Notes: generated from the letters alone by a model not told the origin. A DNA stretch of 64,000 nt from Serratia ureilytica (GCF_013375155.1 NZ_JABXOF010000002.1:248001-312000); one strand, 5' to 3'. Shown: positions 42,468 to 52,291, counted from the first letter of the stretch. A program made the numbers and translations.

Positions 42468-44380
42468 TGAAACAGCTGGAAGTGATGCTATCGCTGGTCG
42501 ACAAGTTCTCGCGCCCTCTCAAGATGGCCGGCGGCGAGTTGACAAATTTCGCCGGCAAATCACGCGCAGCCTTCGGGCAGATGGTCGCCGGCGGCGCTAC
42601 CTTATGGGGCGTCGCGCAATCGATCATGGGCATTCTCGGCCCTGCTGACGAACTGCAGCGCGCGCTCGCCGAGGTGAAATCCATCGGCGTGGCCGACACC
42701 GCACTGAAGAACCTCAGTAACACCGCGATCCTGTTCAGTATGAAATACGGTGAATCCGCCGCCGGGTTCGTGGCGTCGGCCGCCTCTATCGCAGGTGCGA
42801 TCGATGGCCTGGCAGATAAAGAGCTGCGCACCTTTACCACCGCGGGATCGATCCTGGCAAAAGGCACCCGTGCCGACGCTGACACCATCACCAACTATAT
42901 CGGCACCATGTACGGCGTTTTCCAGAAAACGGCCGACGCGATGGGCCGTTCCAGCTGGGTGGAGGTGATGACCGGGCAGACGGCCGAAGCGGTGAAGATT
43001 TTTAAATCGGACGGTAAACAGATGTCCGATGCATTCACATCAATCGGCGCCAACGCCACCGCCGCCGGGATCGGCATGGCGGAGCAATTCGCCGTACTCG
43101 GCCAGTTACAGGCCACCATGAGCGGCAGCGAAGCCGGGACAAAATACAAAGCCTTCCTGCAGGGCGTCGGCAAAGCCCAGACAGTGCTAGGGCTGAATTT
43201 TGTCAAGCAAGACGGCTCAATGAAGGGCATCGCCGACATCATGGGCCTGATCCAGCAAAAATACGGCGATATCAAGAAAGTTGCCGACTCGGATTTGATT
43301 AAGAAAGCGTTTGGCTCCGATGAGGCGGTCTCCCTGATTAAGCTGCTGGCGCAGAACGTCGAAGGCCTGAAAAATAACATCGATCAGATCGGCAAAATTA
43401 ACGGCATGGACAACGCCAAAAAGATGGCCGCCGACATGACAAACCAATTTGACCGGCTGCTGCAGGTCTGGAAAGGCATGCGCATCGCCGTGGGCGGCGC
43501 GCTGCTGCCTGTCATCAACCCGCTGATCGAACGCATGTCGGACATGGGAACCCAGGGCGCCGCCTGGCTGCTGAAATTTAAGAATATCGCGCGCTGGATA
43601 GGCTACGTCTCTATCGCGCTCACGTCGCTGGTTGCTGTCTTTGCCCTGGCAAACATCGCCGTCGCCGCCGGTAAATTCCTGTGGATGGGCTTCCTGATCA
43701 TTCTCAAGCTGCTGCGCCCGGTGCTGTTGATGCTGCGCCTGGCCTTCTTCCTGACCGGCCTCGCCGCCAACTTCATGGGCCTGCCGATCACGCTGGTGAT
43801 CGGACTGATTGCGCTGTTGGTAGCGGCTGTCTGGGCCGTCGTCGCCTATTGGGATGAACTGAAAGCCGCCATCATGGACACCGCCGCATTTCAGTGGTTG
43901 ATGGGGATCGTGATGGTGGTCGGCGCCATTTTCCGCGTCACCTGGGCGCTGATTAAGGCGGGCTGGCAGGACGTGATCAACTTCTTCACCGGCCTGTCGC
44001 CCGTGCAGGCGTTCACCGACTTCAAAAACACCATCACCGACGTATTCAAGGGGCTATGGGACTACCTGAAAAACAGCTTCGCGCAGACCTACAACTGGAT
44101 CGTGGAAAAACTGAACATGATCCCCGGCGTCGACATCGAGATGAAAAGCGTAGCGCCAGAAGCGAACCCAGCCGGAAGCCAACCCGGCAGCGCCCCGCTA
44201 CTGACCGGCGCGAATACCGTTTCAACCGGGCGCGGCGGCATCATGGGCCAGGTGAGCCAGTCAACCAACAACAGCAGCAGCGCCAGAACCCAGACGATCG
44301 GCACCGTGCAATATAACGTGATGCAGCCGTTAACCCCGCAGCAGCTGCAAGAAAACATGGAGCTATACGGGCATGGCTGA
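42467..44380 (+). CDS. Tail tape measure protein
   Basis: The 637-residue protein lies after the frameshifted chaperone. It has a long helical N-terminal part, TAEAVKIFKSDGKQMSDAF and SGSEAGTKYKAFLQGV text typical of P2-family tape measures, and several membrane helices at about residues 375-465. Its length sets tail length. I chose ATG 42467, in a TGATG overlap with the chaperone stop, over the GTG one codon upstream. Confidence 0.93.
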   Translation: MKQLEVMLSLVDKFSRPLKMAGGELTNFAGKSRAAFGQMVAGGATLWGVAQSIMGILGPADELQRALAEVKSIGVADTALKNLSNTAILFSMKYGESAAGFVASAASIAGAIDGLADKELRTFTTAGSILAKGTRADADTITNYIGTMYGVFQKTADAMGRSSWVEVMTGQTAEAVKIFKSDGKQMSDAFTSIGANATAAGIGMAEQFAVLGQLQATMSGSEAGTKYKAFLQGVGKAQTVLGLNFVKQDGSMKGIADIMGLIQQKYGDIKKVADSDLIKKAFGSDEAVSLIKLLAQNVEGLKNNIDQIGKINGMDNAKKMAADMTNQFDRLLQVWKGMRIAVGGALLPVINPLIERMSDMGTQGAAWLLKFKNIARWIGYVSIALTSLVAVFALANIAVAAGKFLWMGFLIILKLLRPVLLMLRLAFFLTGLAANFMGLPITLVIGLIALLVAAVWAVVAYWDELKAAIMDTAAFQWLMGIVMVVGAIFRVTWALIKAGWQDVINFFTGLSPVQAFTDFKNTITDVFKGLWDYLKNSFAQTYNWIVEKLNMIPGVDIEMKSVAPEANPAGSQPGSAPLLTGANTVSTGRGGIMGQVSQSTNNSSSARTQTIGTVQYNVMQPLTPQQLQENMELYGHG

Positions 44381-44711
44381 CGAAAAACTGTATATCGACC
44401 TGCTGATCACAGACCGCGATTTTACGCTGAATGCCGGCTTTGAGCCGGTGCTGTGCGACAACCTGGTCAGTATCGGCCAGGACATCAAGCACGCGATCAT
44501 GGAAAGCGGCCTCGCCACGTTGCTGGTCGCCGAGCGCAGCCCGACGCTGCGCGCTGACATCCTCTTGCAAATTACGTTGCTGGTCGAGGATGACGTGAGG
44601 CTGGTTCCCAGTACCATCTTTGTGGCTGAGGAAACCCGCGGCCGCCTGCTGATCACCGCCGACACCTATGATTTTGGCCCGCTCAACACCGGGGTGACCT
44701 ATGACCAATAA
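44373..44711 (+). CDS. DUF2590 tail protein
   Basis: The 112-residue product (MADEKLYIDLLITDRDFTLN...) matches DUF2590 in HP1-like phages. It lies between tape measure and baseplate J genes, overlapping both, so it is probably a small baseplate wedge or hub part (gp25/W-like place). Confidence 0.85.
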   Translation: MADEKLYIDLLITDRDFTLNAGFEPVLCDNLVSIGQDIKHAIMESGLATLLVAERSPTLRADILLQITLLVEDDVRLVPSTIFVAEETRGRLLITADTYDFGPLNTGVTYDQ

Positions 44712-45885
44712 ACCAGCCGTTGATTTTGAGGCCGCACTGCGCGCCGGCGGCATGCCGACCACGGAAGCCGAGGTCAAAGCCGAGTTTCAGAAGGTGGTCG
44801 ACGCCGAGGGTTTGATCACCAACACCTCGAAAATGTCGCCTTTCTGGCGCCTGATAACGGCTATCGTGACCAAGCCTGTGATCTGGCTGAAAGACATCCT
44901 CGTTAACGTCGTGATGGCGAATATGTATCTCGCCACTGCTTCAGGGGCTTATCTGGACTTGTTCGCCTGGGCGGTCAACCTGTCGCGTAAAGATCCAACC
45001 TTCACCCAAGGCGCGATCACCTTCTTCAAGACTGACCAGACGCTGCTGATCACCATCCCCGCCGGCACCGTGATCCAAACGGAGCGCATCGACGATAAGG
45101 TTTATCGCGTGATGACCGTTGCGGAGGTGGTGATCCCCGCGGGAACGGCCAGCCAGGCAATTGCAGTAAAAGCCGAACAAAGCGGCACCGCCTACAATCT
45201 CGCGCCGGGCTACTTCCGCATACTGCCGACGGACATTCCAGGCATTGCGCGCGTTGAGAACCTCGACGACTGGCTGACGCAGCCCGGCGCCGATCGCGAG
45301 TCAGACGACGAGCTGCGCGACCGCTGCAGAAATCAATACAACCTCGTCGGCTCATACCATATCGACGCGGTCTATCGCAGCATGATCGCCAGCGTCGCCG
45401 GGTTGAGCACCGATCGCGTGTACTTCGAGCACGACGCCCCACGCGGGCCGGGCACCGCTAACGCCTATTTGCTGCTTGATACCGGCATTCCGGCGGACTC
45501 GTTCATCGCCGCGGTTAACGATCACATCATGGTGCAGGGCTACCACGGGCACGGCGACGACATGCGATGTTTTGCCATGCCGGAGACGCAGCACGATTTA
45601 ACGGTCACCGCGTACATGTTCGCTACGCTGAACCTGAGCGACGAAGAACAGGCAGACTTGAAACAGGACATTGAAAACTTTGTCCGCTGCGCCTTCCGCG
45701 ATAACGCCACCTACACGGTAACCAAAACCTGGCCGCACAGTCGCTTTAGCTTCTCGCGCCTGGCTGAAGAGCTGCACCTGCAGTTTTCGGCGCTGGAATC
45801 GGTCACCTTTTCGCTGGATGACATCATCAGCGGATTATCTATCCCGCGCCTGACCTCGTTAAATGTGGTGCTGACCAATGGATAA
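44701..45885 (+). CDS. Baseplate J-like protein
   Basis: The 394-residue protein has the baseplate J fold text: GAITFFKTDQTLLITIPAGTVIQT, GTASQAIAVKAEQSGTAYNLAPG and GADRESDDELRDRC. It forms the wedge of the baseplate. Overlaps of 11 and 8 bases with the neighbours show tight coupling. Confidence 0.92.
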   Translation: MTNKPAVDFEAALRAGGMPTTEAEVKAEFQKVVDAEGLITNTSKMSPFWRLITAIVTKPVIWLKDILVNVVMANMYLATASGAYLDLFAWAVNLSRKDPTFTQGAITFFKTDQTLLITIPAGTVIQTERIDDKVYRVMTVAEVVIPAGTASQAIAVKAEQSGTAYNLAPGYFRILPTDIPGIARVENLDDWLTQPGADRESDDELRDRCRNQYNLVGSYHIDAVYRSMIASVAGLSTDRVYFEHDAPRGPGTANAYLLLDTGIPADSFIAAVNDHIMVQGYHGHGDDMRCFAMPETQHDLTVTAYMFATLNLSDEEQADLKQDIENFVRCAFRDNATYTVTKTWPHSRFSFSRLAEELHLQFSALESVTFSLDDIISGLSIPRLTSLNVVLTNG

Positions 45886-46480
45886 ACCGCTGATCACCCT
45901 GCCCAGTTGGATGAACAAAGGCGAGCCGAAGAAACTGGCGGCCGCCTGCGTCAACTTCTGGGAGAAGGTCAAAGGCTGGATCTCGTTTCCACTGGCCCAG
46001 AGCGACCCGGAAACCTGCACGGTTCAGATCCTGAACCTGCTGGCGTACCAGCGCGATATCGATCGCTTTGAGGGCGAGCCGCTTTGGTTGTACCGCCTGC
46101 GAGTAAAACACGCGTTTGTTAACGCGCAGGACAGCGGCAGCTTTATCGGATTCAAACGCATTTTTGAACGCCTGAAAATCGGCGATATGCAGCAGCTTGA
46201 GCGCCAGCCGGGCGTCGATTGGGACGTCATCATTATTCGCGTCAACGACAACCAGCTGGCCGCTAACGCCACGTTGATGAATGAGATCATCAGGAAATAC
46301 GGCCGCACCTGCCGCCGGTATCGGTTCGAGGTGCTTAACGTCGCACCGCTGGGCATGCGTGCCGGTTGGTTCGACAACGATCACCAGCTGATCGCCGCGC
46401 GGCCAGGCAAAGACGCCGCAATTATCACCGAAAGCCGGCTGTATATCATGACCGAAGCCGGCCAGATTTTGACAGTTTAA
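45878..46480 (+). CDS. Tail protein I-like baseplate protein
   Basis: The 200-residue product follows baseplate J, the place of P2 gpI, and has VKHAFVNAQDSGSFIGFKRIFERL, typical of the family. It links the wedge to the tail fibre. A 90-base gap with the duplicated element follows before the fibre gene. Confidence 0.82.
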   Translation: MDKPLITLPSWMNKGEPKKLAAACVNFWEKVKGWISFPLAQSDPETCTVQILNLLAYQRDIDRFEGEPLWLYRLRVKHAFVNAQDSGSFIGFKRIFERLKIGDMQQLERQPGVDWDVIIIRVNDNQLAANATLMNEIIRKYGRTCRRYRFEVLNVAPLGMRAGWFDNDHQLIAARPGKDAAIITESRLYIMTEAGQILTV

Positions 46481-46488
46481 CCAGGTGG

Positions 46489-46554
46489 CATAGTTGGATT
46501 TGTCTGTTATGGCCAAAGTATCGAGCACAGACAATCACAGCGATGCTGCAGCAC
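46489..46554 (+). repeat. Duplicated ~60-bp element, copy B (before the tail fibre)
   Basis: It matches 27963-28026. Here the inverted repeat TTGTCTGT/ACAGACAA is perfect (8 bp) and the palindrome is TGCTGCAGCA. It fills the gap between the gpI-like and fibre genes, the only sizeable gap in the rightward late operon after the capsid genes. Role unknown. Confidence 0.75.
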
Positions 46555-46570
46555 TCTGAAAGGGGCCGAG

Positions 46571-48115
46571 ATGTCAGCCATTATCACCAGAAAATACGAA
46601 CAGTGGGCGGCAAGCCAGGCGGCCAATAATCTGCCGGCGCGCCCGGATACATTCGTTTTTGCCTATATTCCAGGGCAAGACCCTGAAGCCGAGATCAGCC
46701 GCGACGAGCCATTGCCGGCGCCGGCCAACATCGTGCACACCGCACCGGTTATGCAATACGGCATGCTCAACACTGACGCGGTGGTTTTCTCTGTGGTGCT
46801 GGACACCTCAGTCGGCGATTTTGATTACAACTGGATCGGGCTGGTTGACCAGGCCAGCAATACGCTATGCATGATTGTGCACACCCGCACCCAGCGAAAA
46901 ATCGCAACCAGCGGCCAGGAACAGGGGAACACCCTAACCCGCACGCTGGCGATGGAATTCAACGGCGCCGCCGGCACCACGCAGATCAGCGTGACCCCGC
47001 AGACATGGCAAATCGATTTTTCAGCGCGGGTATTCGGCCAGGACGAACAACTCCGCCTGGCTAATTGGGACGTCTACGGCGAAGGCGCCTTCTTCGGCGA
47101 TGCCTTCCTTGTCGTGCGCAGCGGCGACACGTTCACCGCGACCGCAGGAAACGGATACGTTGGCGGTATTCGGGCTGAGCTTGAGACTGACACCCCCATC
47201 GACGTAACCAAATGGACAACCACGGTCTGGGCCGATGTAAGTTGGCAAGGCGCTACAACCAGCCGCTGGTCGGCGCGTATCGCGCTGACCACCGCTGACA
47301 CTCTGGCCGACTACACCGACGCCCAGGGATTCAGGCATTACGTCACGGCGATCGCGCGTATCGGCGCTGACGGCGCGGTGACTGACCTGCGAAAAAAAGG
47401 CTCTCAAGGTGAGCAGGAAGCCAGCCGGCTGTTTCTGCGCAAAGCCGCCAACCTGTCGGACATGACCGACCCCGCCGCCGGACGCGAAAATCTGGGCCTG
47501 GGGGAGTTGGCAACAAAAGATGTGCTGTACGCGCACGACGTCGGCGCCTACACCCAAGGCGAAACCGATCAGAAGTTTTTCCCGCGCACAGGCGGAACAA
47601 TCAGCGGCCCGATCAATGTCATCGGTGACGTTGGCACACAAGGTGGCGTAGTTGTTTTCCGTCACGCGGACGGACATCAAACGGCCGTTATGGCAGCTTA
47701 CGACGACGGTTCGCTGGCCGTGGGCCGCAGTGACAACGGCCGCGGCTTTGGTATTAACGCAGACGGGAATTTCTACACCTCGAACGGAGTGCCGATTTTC
47801 GAGTCGGGGCAGCGAGTCTACAGCCCGAACAACCGGCCGGAAGAACTGCACGTCGATGGCGCTAACTGGTGGTCGCGGGATTCCAGCGGGAAAATAACCC
47901 AAGGCGGTATCGTCAACCGGTCAGATAATTCAAACGCCGTATCGTTCAACCTGCCATTTCCTAATGCGGTGCTATCGATCCAGCTGACATTACGCCAGGT
48001 CAGCGAAGCCGGATCGGAGCGAAATATTATCGCCCAAGGCGCAACAAATAGCGGCTTTTGGTGTTGGATGAACGAAAACGAGCTTTCAGCCTACTGGATG
48101 GCCGTGGGGTATTGA
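46571..48115 (+). CDS. Tail fibre protein (tail-collar type)
   Basis: The 514-residue protein has an N-terminal tail-collar domain (MSAIITRKYEQWAAS; YNWIGLVDQASNTL) that joins the baseplate, a middle LRKAANLSDMTDPAAGRENLGLG repeat-like text, and a C-terminal domain resembling gp53-like fibre tips (VSFNLPFPNAVLSIQLT; GFWCWMNENELSAYW). It binds the host surface. No separate fibre chaperone gene follows. Confidence 0.88.
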   Translation: MSAIITRKYEQWAASQAANNLPARPDTFVFAYIPGQDPEAEISRDEPLPAPANIVHTAPVMQYGMLNTDAVVFSVVLDTSVGDFDYNWIGLVDQASNTLCMIVHTRTQRKIATSGQEQGNTLTRTLAMEFNGAAGTTQISVTPQTWQIDFSARVFGQDEQLRLANWDVYGEGAFFGDAFLVVRSGDTFTATAGNGYVGGIRAELETDTPIDVTKWTTTVWADVSWQGATTSRWSARIALTTADTLADYTDAQGFRHYVTAIARIGADGAVTDLRKKGSQGEQEASRLFLRKAANLSDMTDPAAGRENLGLGELATKDVLYAHDVGAYTQGETDQKFFPRTGGTISGPINVIGDVGTQGGVVVFRHADGHQTAVMAAYDDGSLAVGRSDNGRGFGINADGNFYTSNGVPIFESGQRVYSPNNRPEELHVDGANWWSRDSSGKITQGGIVNRSDNSNAVSFNLPFPNAVLSIQLTLRQVSEAGSERNIIAQGATNSGFWCWMNENELSAYWMAVGY

Positions 48116-48117
48116 TC

Positions 48118-48819
48118 ATGTGGCAACGCGTAACGCTGGGGTTTCCCGACAATCTCGCGCCGATCAGCTGTTCACTGCTGACGGTCAACCCGTGGACGTA
48201 TGGCGCCGGCCAGGTGACACCATCCGGGAACTACCTCAGCCCGGAGAACGCCGTAAAGTTTTTGGCCGGCAAGTTAAAGGCCGCCGGCGGCCCCCCTGGC
48301 GCCGTTGGCTTCCTGATCACTGCAACACAAAGCGACCGTTTTCTGGATGACCTGGCCGGGTTTGCGGCCTTGCTGCCGCTGCCAGATTTGCAAAAGACTG
48401 CCCGAAAAGCCGTGGCGCAAGCTGAGCTTGCGGTCAGTAAAATGCAGCTGCCGGGGCTGCAGGGCGTTGGCTTACCTGACGCCGCGCCGCTTTCGCTGAG
48501 CACGACCCGCACAGCGCAGAATGCCCAGCGCATCCAGGCGGCCGCCGAATCTGCCGCCGCCGGCCTGTCATTTGACGACATCACCAGCGCGCTGCAGAGC
48601 CTTGACGAAGCCGCCAGCCAGGCGCAGCAGGCAGCAGAACAAGCGCTAACTGACCTGAAAGGCCGCCGTGTCGACGCCTGGATGTTCACAGATGAGGGGC
48701 ATCCCTCCAACATCGCTAACAACATGCTGAACGGCATCCCCGAACCTGACGCGATTTTCACCCTCGGCGCGCTGTTTGTGGGCGATGTCGGCGAGTTATT
48801 ACGGATGGTAAAACCATGA
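48118..48819 (+). CDS. Phage baseplate-associated protein (HP1 type, unknown role)
   Basis: The 233-residue product (MWQRVTLGFPDNLAPISC...) is in the place of HP1-like baseplate or tail genes after the fibre. It has a long alanine-rich helical middle (ITSALQSLDEAASQAQQ) and no enzyme motif. The exact role is unknown. It overlaps the next gene by 4 bases. Confidence 0.7.
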   Translation: MWQRVTLGFPDNLAPISCSLLTVNPWTYGAGQVTPSGNYLSPENAVKFLAGKLKAAGGPPGAVGFLITATQSDRFLDDLAGFAALLPLPDLQKTARKAVAQAELAVSKMQLPGLQGVGLPDAAPLSLSTTRTAQNAQRIQAAAESAAAGLSFDDITSALQSLDEAASQAQQAAEQALTDLKGRRVDAWMFTDEGHPSNIANNMLNGIPEPDAIFTLGALFVGDVGELLRMVKP

Positions 48820-49370
48820 CGATCATCATGCTTGCGCTCGATGGCGAAGGAATCCCGCTCAAGTCAATCAAGGTTTCCCCGAAAATGACTATCGAAACCA
48901 AGGACAAATCGGGGCAATCATCCAGCACCACGCAATCAGAAAACGGCATCAAGGCCAAAGAGCTGAGCGTGTCCGGCCTGGTCGACTTCAAGGATAAAGC
49001 CCTGCTGTCGCGCATATTCGCGCTGGCTGAAGCCAAGGACAGCGGCGGCGCCGGGCGACGCTATCGCATCGCCAGCCCGGTGGCGCAGGCGATCAACATG
49101 AAACAAGGCATATTTACCGGCACGATTGAAGCCACCGAGCAGACCGACAAATTAGCCTGGCAAGTCAGTTTTACGCTGACGGAACAACTCAGCACCGCCG
49201 AGAAGGCCAAAGGTCGCAAGGCCGCCAACGCCCCAGCCAGCACCACGAAAACGCAAACGGCCGCCGGCACCGCCGCCGCACCGTCAGATGACGCCGATGA
49301 GCAGGAAAAGGAACTGACCGGATTTGAAAAAATCTTGAAACGTGTTGATGACCAGTTGGGGGCGCTATGA
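48816..49370 (+). CDS. Baseplate complex protein (HP1 type)
   Basis: The 184-residue product starts with a beta-rich part (IKVSPKMTIETKDKSGQSSS; LSVSGLVDFKDKALLSRIF) and ends in a low-complexity Ala/Thr linker and a charged helix. This fits the LysM-like or hub-connecting baseplate proteins of this branch (P2 gpU/X place). It overlaps both neighbours by 4 bases. Confidence 0.65.
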   Translation: MTIIMLALDGEGIPLKSIKVSPKMTIETKDKSGQSSSTTQSENGIKAKELSVSGLVDFKDKALLSRIFALAEAKDSGGAGRRYRIASPVAQAINMKQGIFTGTIEATEQTDKLAWQVSFTLTEQLSTAEKAKGRKAANAPASTTKTQTAAGTAAAPSDDADEQEKELTGFEKILKRVDDQLGAL

Positions 49371-51034
49371 AACCCGTCGTTACGCTAAAAATCGGTGCCG
49401 TCGATGCCACCGTGTCGGCCTACGAGGTGGTAACCGACCTGAACGATACCGGCCGCGGTTTTGTCACGGCAAAAATTGAGGGCGACGCCACCGGCGCGAT
49501 CGTCCGTCTCGATCTGGGGTACAACGATAATTCGTATCGCTGGTTTACCGGGTATGTTGAGCGCGATCAGGTATCCGATAACGGATTCCGCCGGCTGTTC
49601 GTGCGGGAAATGACAGGGATATTTGAAAAGCGTTGGCCGCTTTCAATGCAGCACCCAACGCTGCGCCAGGTCACGCAGGCGCTAAATCAGGCGAGCGGGA
49701 TAGAATTTGTCTTACCGGTCGCGGATTATGTCGACACACCGATCCCGCATTTTGTCCATAGCGGCACCGGGTGGCAGTTGCTGAACACCCTGGGCCGCGC
49801 CTTTGGGATCGATGATTACATTTGGCAGCAGTTGCCTGACGGTTCGGTCTGGCTGGGCCGCTGGCAAGATTCGCGCTTTGCCGGTTTGCCGGTCGACATC
49901 CCGGCCGAGTTTGCATCGAGCACCGGCGCAGGTAACTCGTTGACCGTGCCGCTTATCCCTTCGGTTCGCCCCGGCGTCCTGGTCAACGGCCAGCGTATCA
50001 CCCGCGTCGCGATCAAAGACGGCGACATGACGCTAACCTGGACACCGCTTGACGCCAGCGGCCAACCTAAAATCAAGCCAGCATTCCAGCGCCAGCTTGA
50101 ACAGTTGAACCCTGAGATCGCCGCCGGGCTGCACTTGCCGAAGCTGGCGCGCGTGGAAAACTACAGCGAGCCGGCCGCGCTGGGCGACATTGCTGACCCA
50201 TTCCGGCCAAAGTATGCCGTCGGGGTGCAGCTGCTTGACGAGAACGGCCAGGACAGCAAAGGCACCCCAACCTATCCTGCAGTACAGCTACCGGTGACGA
50301 TGGGCGGCGACGAAAGCGGCTTCATGCAATACCCACCGCCTGGCACGCTGGTAGAGCTGGCATTCCAGGACGGCAGGCAAGACAAGCCCTTCATTCGCCA
50401 AGTGTTGCCCAGCAATGCCAGCCTGCCCGCCATCGCGCCGGGCGAGCAGCTGCAGCAGCAGCGCGCCGAGGTATTCCAGCGCGTAACCGCGCCGGGTGAC
50501 TGGCATCGTGAAACTGACCAGGCAATCAGGGAAGTCTCAGCGTCACGCACCGTCGAGGCCGACAAAGAAACGCGTAAGGTTATCGATCGCGAGATCACCG
50601 TCCAAGCCGACGACAGCAAGACCGTGCTGGGAACGGCGAGAACCACCGCCGGCGCCGTGACGCATATTGCCCGCGGCGACTACACAGTCGGCACCAGCGC
50701 AAACTTGAAGACAGCAGCCAAGGCCGCCGACGAGAAGATAGCCCAAAGTAAAAGCGTTGATATCGGTGGCGCGCTGACCGAACGCATCGCCGGTTTACGT
50801 CAGAGCATTTCCACCGCGCTGCAGCTGCAGGCCGGTAAAACCACGATCGGCGACGGAACCACAAACCTGTTGACGTTGTTGATGGAAACCCTCGACCTGA
50901 TCAACACCCTGGCACAGCGCACCGCAGAGCACACCCACAGCAACACCGGCACCCCAACCAACGCCAGCGAGATAGCGCAAGCATCCTCGACCGCCACCGC
51001 CCTGAAAGGGAAATACGGTCACCTCATCGGCTAA
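49367..51034 (+). CDS. Baseplate hub/spike protein (gpD-gpV-like)
   Basis: The 555-residue protein looks like a gpD-type hub (IVRLDLGYNDNSYRWFTGYVERDQV at about 45-70) joined to an OB-fold gpV/VgrG-like spike (MGGDESGFMQYPPPGTLVELAFQDG at about 308-332). The C-terminal text GKTTIGDGTTN and HTHSNTGTPTNASEI resembles gp5-type spikes. It is the last gene of the late operon; a hairpin follows. Confidence 0.85.
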   Translation: MKPVVTLKIGAVDATVSAYEVVTDLNDTGRGFVTAKIEGDATGAIVRLDLGYNDNSYRWFTGYVERDQVSDNGFRRLFVREMTGIFEKRWPLSMQHPTLRQVTQALNQASGIEFVLPVADYVDTPIPHFVHSGTGWQLLNTLGRAFGIDDYIWQQLPDGSVWLGRWQDSRFAGLPVDIPAEFASSTGAGNSLTVPLIPSVRPGVLVNGQRITRVAIKDGDMTLTWTPLDASGQPKIKPAFQRQLEQLNPEIAAGLHLPKLARVENYSEPAALGDIADPFRPKYAVGVQLLDENGQDSKGTPTYPAVQLPVTMGGDESGFMQYPPPGTLVELAFQDGRQDKPFIRQVLPSNASLPAIAPGEQLQQQRAEVFQRVTAPGDWHRETDQAIREVSASRTVEADKETRKVIDREITVQADDSKTVLGTARTTAGAVTHIARGDYTVGTSANLKTAAKAADEKIAQSKSVDIGGALTERIAGLRQSISTALQLQAGKTTIGDGTTNLLTLLMETLDLINTLAQRTAEHTHSNTGTPTNASEIAQASSTATALKGKYGHLIG

Positions 51035-51075
51035 CCCAGCCACCGCCAAAACCAGACCCGCATTTAAACGCAGCC

Positions 51076-51096
51076 AGCGCCCCACCACGGGGCGCT
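51076..51096 (+). terminator. Terminator-like hairpin after the late operon
   Basis: AGCGCCCC (51076-51083) and GGGGCGCT (51089-51096) make a perfect 8-bp stem with a 5-base loop; GATGCTTTT follows, so the T-tract is displaced. Confidence 0.6.
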
Positions 51097-51592
51097 GATG
51101 CTTTTGCGCGTCCGCACCGGCTGAATCTGAGAACGCAGCACGACGCCACGCAGAGCGCACGGAAACCCACGGCACGGAGCCGCAGCGCCACGGAAACGGC
51201 GCTACACCGCACCCGCCTGCCCGTTTCGTGTTGAGAAATTTTTGCAAAGGATCTTTTCCGCAATTGTCATTGCCAGCCCGCGCCACGCCTGGGGCTTTGC
51301 GCGCAGATCGCCGTTGCACGCATTGCAATGATTTTCAACGATTTGCAAAAGCAAAGACGCGAGAAGCCAACCGGAGAAAAGTTAACTCAATGAATAAAAA
51401 GGATCTGTTTTGCTTTCCGTGAGGATCTAAGCGGCAAAGTGCAAGAGAGGCGCAAGGTAGATAAAACGCGGTAAAACTAGACACGGCGCGGCTTTGCGGG
51501 TGATGTTGGCAGAGGTAGAAGTTTTGCAAAGTTGCAGAAAAAGGATCTTGCCGGAGATTTGGAAAATGCCCGCCGGACAGCGGGCGAAGAAA
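51097..51592. other. Non-coding GATC-rich region, candidate cos region
   Basis: No convincing gene in about 500 bases. It holds five GATC sites between 51250 and 51547 (at 51250, 51306, 51402, 51424 and 51544), four of them in the word GGATCT, and AAAAAGGATCT occurs twice (51396-51406 and 51538-51548). TTTGCAAA-like words recur nearby. In HP1-type phages cos lies between the last tail gene and the attachment site, which is this place. The repeats may be terminase-binding sites; the cut site is not identified. Confidence 0.5.
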
Positions 51593-52108
51593 TCAAAGTT
51601 TGCCAGTATCGATTTTAAAATCGACAACCTCTTTTGCCTTCCAGTCGAAGGTACAAAAATAAGTCATCGTCGATTTAGCGTTGAAACCATTGGTAAATTT
51701 AACTTTATCGCCTATGTAAGTGATCTGGTTCTTCGACGCATCATTCCGCATATGTGAAAACATTGGCGTCATGATCCCATCCGTCCATTCGAAATCATAT
51801 TTCGATGATTTTTCCACCAACTCACGACAAGGGATCGCGGCGTCTACCATGTATTTGTCAAATAAGCATTGAGCGTCGGCCGCTGTACACTCTTTCACTT
51901 CGGCCGTTTTTTCTGGCTTTGTTTTGTCCTTATCGTCACCACGGCCGAAGATGAAATAGAGAACGCCGACTAAAATCACCAACCCCAAGCACCCCTGCCT
52001 GGTTTCTTTACCGAGGTTTCTCGCGGGTTCCTTTACGCCACAATGAGGGCAAACCTTCGCTTTGTCTGATACCTCTTTTTTACACTCTTTGCATGTAGTC
52101 ATTGCCAT
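51593..52108 (-). CDS. Membrane-anchored zinc-ribbon cargo protein
   Basis: The 171-residue product has an N-terminal zinc ribbon with two CxxC pairs (CKEC and CPHC, residues 6-9 and 19-22), a membrane helix (about 38-52, LGLVILVGVLYFIFG), and a C-terminal periplasm-facing domain with three or four cysteines. It is lower in GC than the prophage average, on the opposite strand to the late genes, and next to attR, as usual for lysogenic cargo (moron) genes. Possible roles are superinfection exclusion or envelope change; neither is shown. Confidence 0.7.
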   Translation of the reverse strand: MAMTTCKECKKEVSDKAKVCPHCGVKEPARNLGKETRQGCLGLVILVGVLYFIFGRGDDKDKTKPEKTAEVKECTAADAQCLFDKYMVDAAIPCRELVEKSSKYDFEWTDGIMTPMFSHMRNDASKNQITYIGDKVKFTNGFNAKSTMTYFCTFDWKAKEVVDFKIDTGKL

Positions 52109-52291
52109 GTGAAAAAAACTCCATTTATCCCAAGGGTATTATTATGCGGACAAATATTAGCGGGACTCATGCACGGGAAGGAAGCGCAAAGGCGCTATAT
52201 TTTTTACTGGTTGTTTTAGGTGTGGTCAATATGTGGGATTGAATAATAAAAAACACAATTAATTCAATCAGTAAAACAACTAAAAAATGTT

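Noticed and set aside
51228-51422. A 64-residue plus-strand frame in the presumed cos region
   Set aside because: No ribosome site, odd composition, and it runs through the GATC repeats; most likely chance.
51236-51592. A CRISPR array or plasmid-type iterons from the repeated GGATCT words
   Set aside because: The repeats are too short and unevenly spaced for CRISPR, and the place and context fit a packaging region better.
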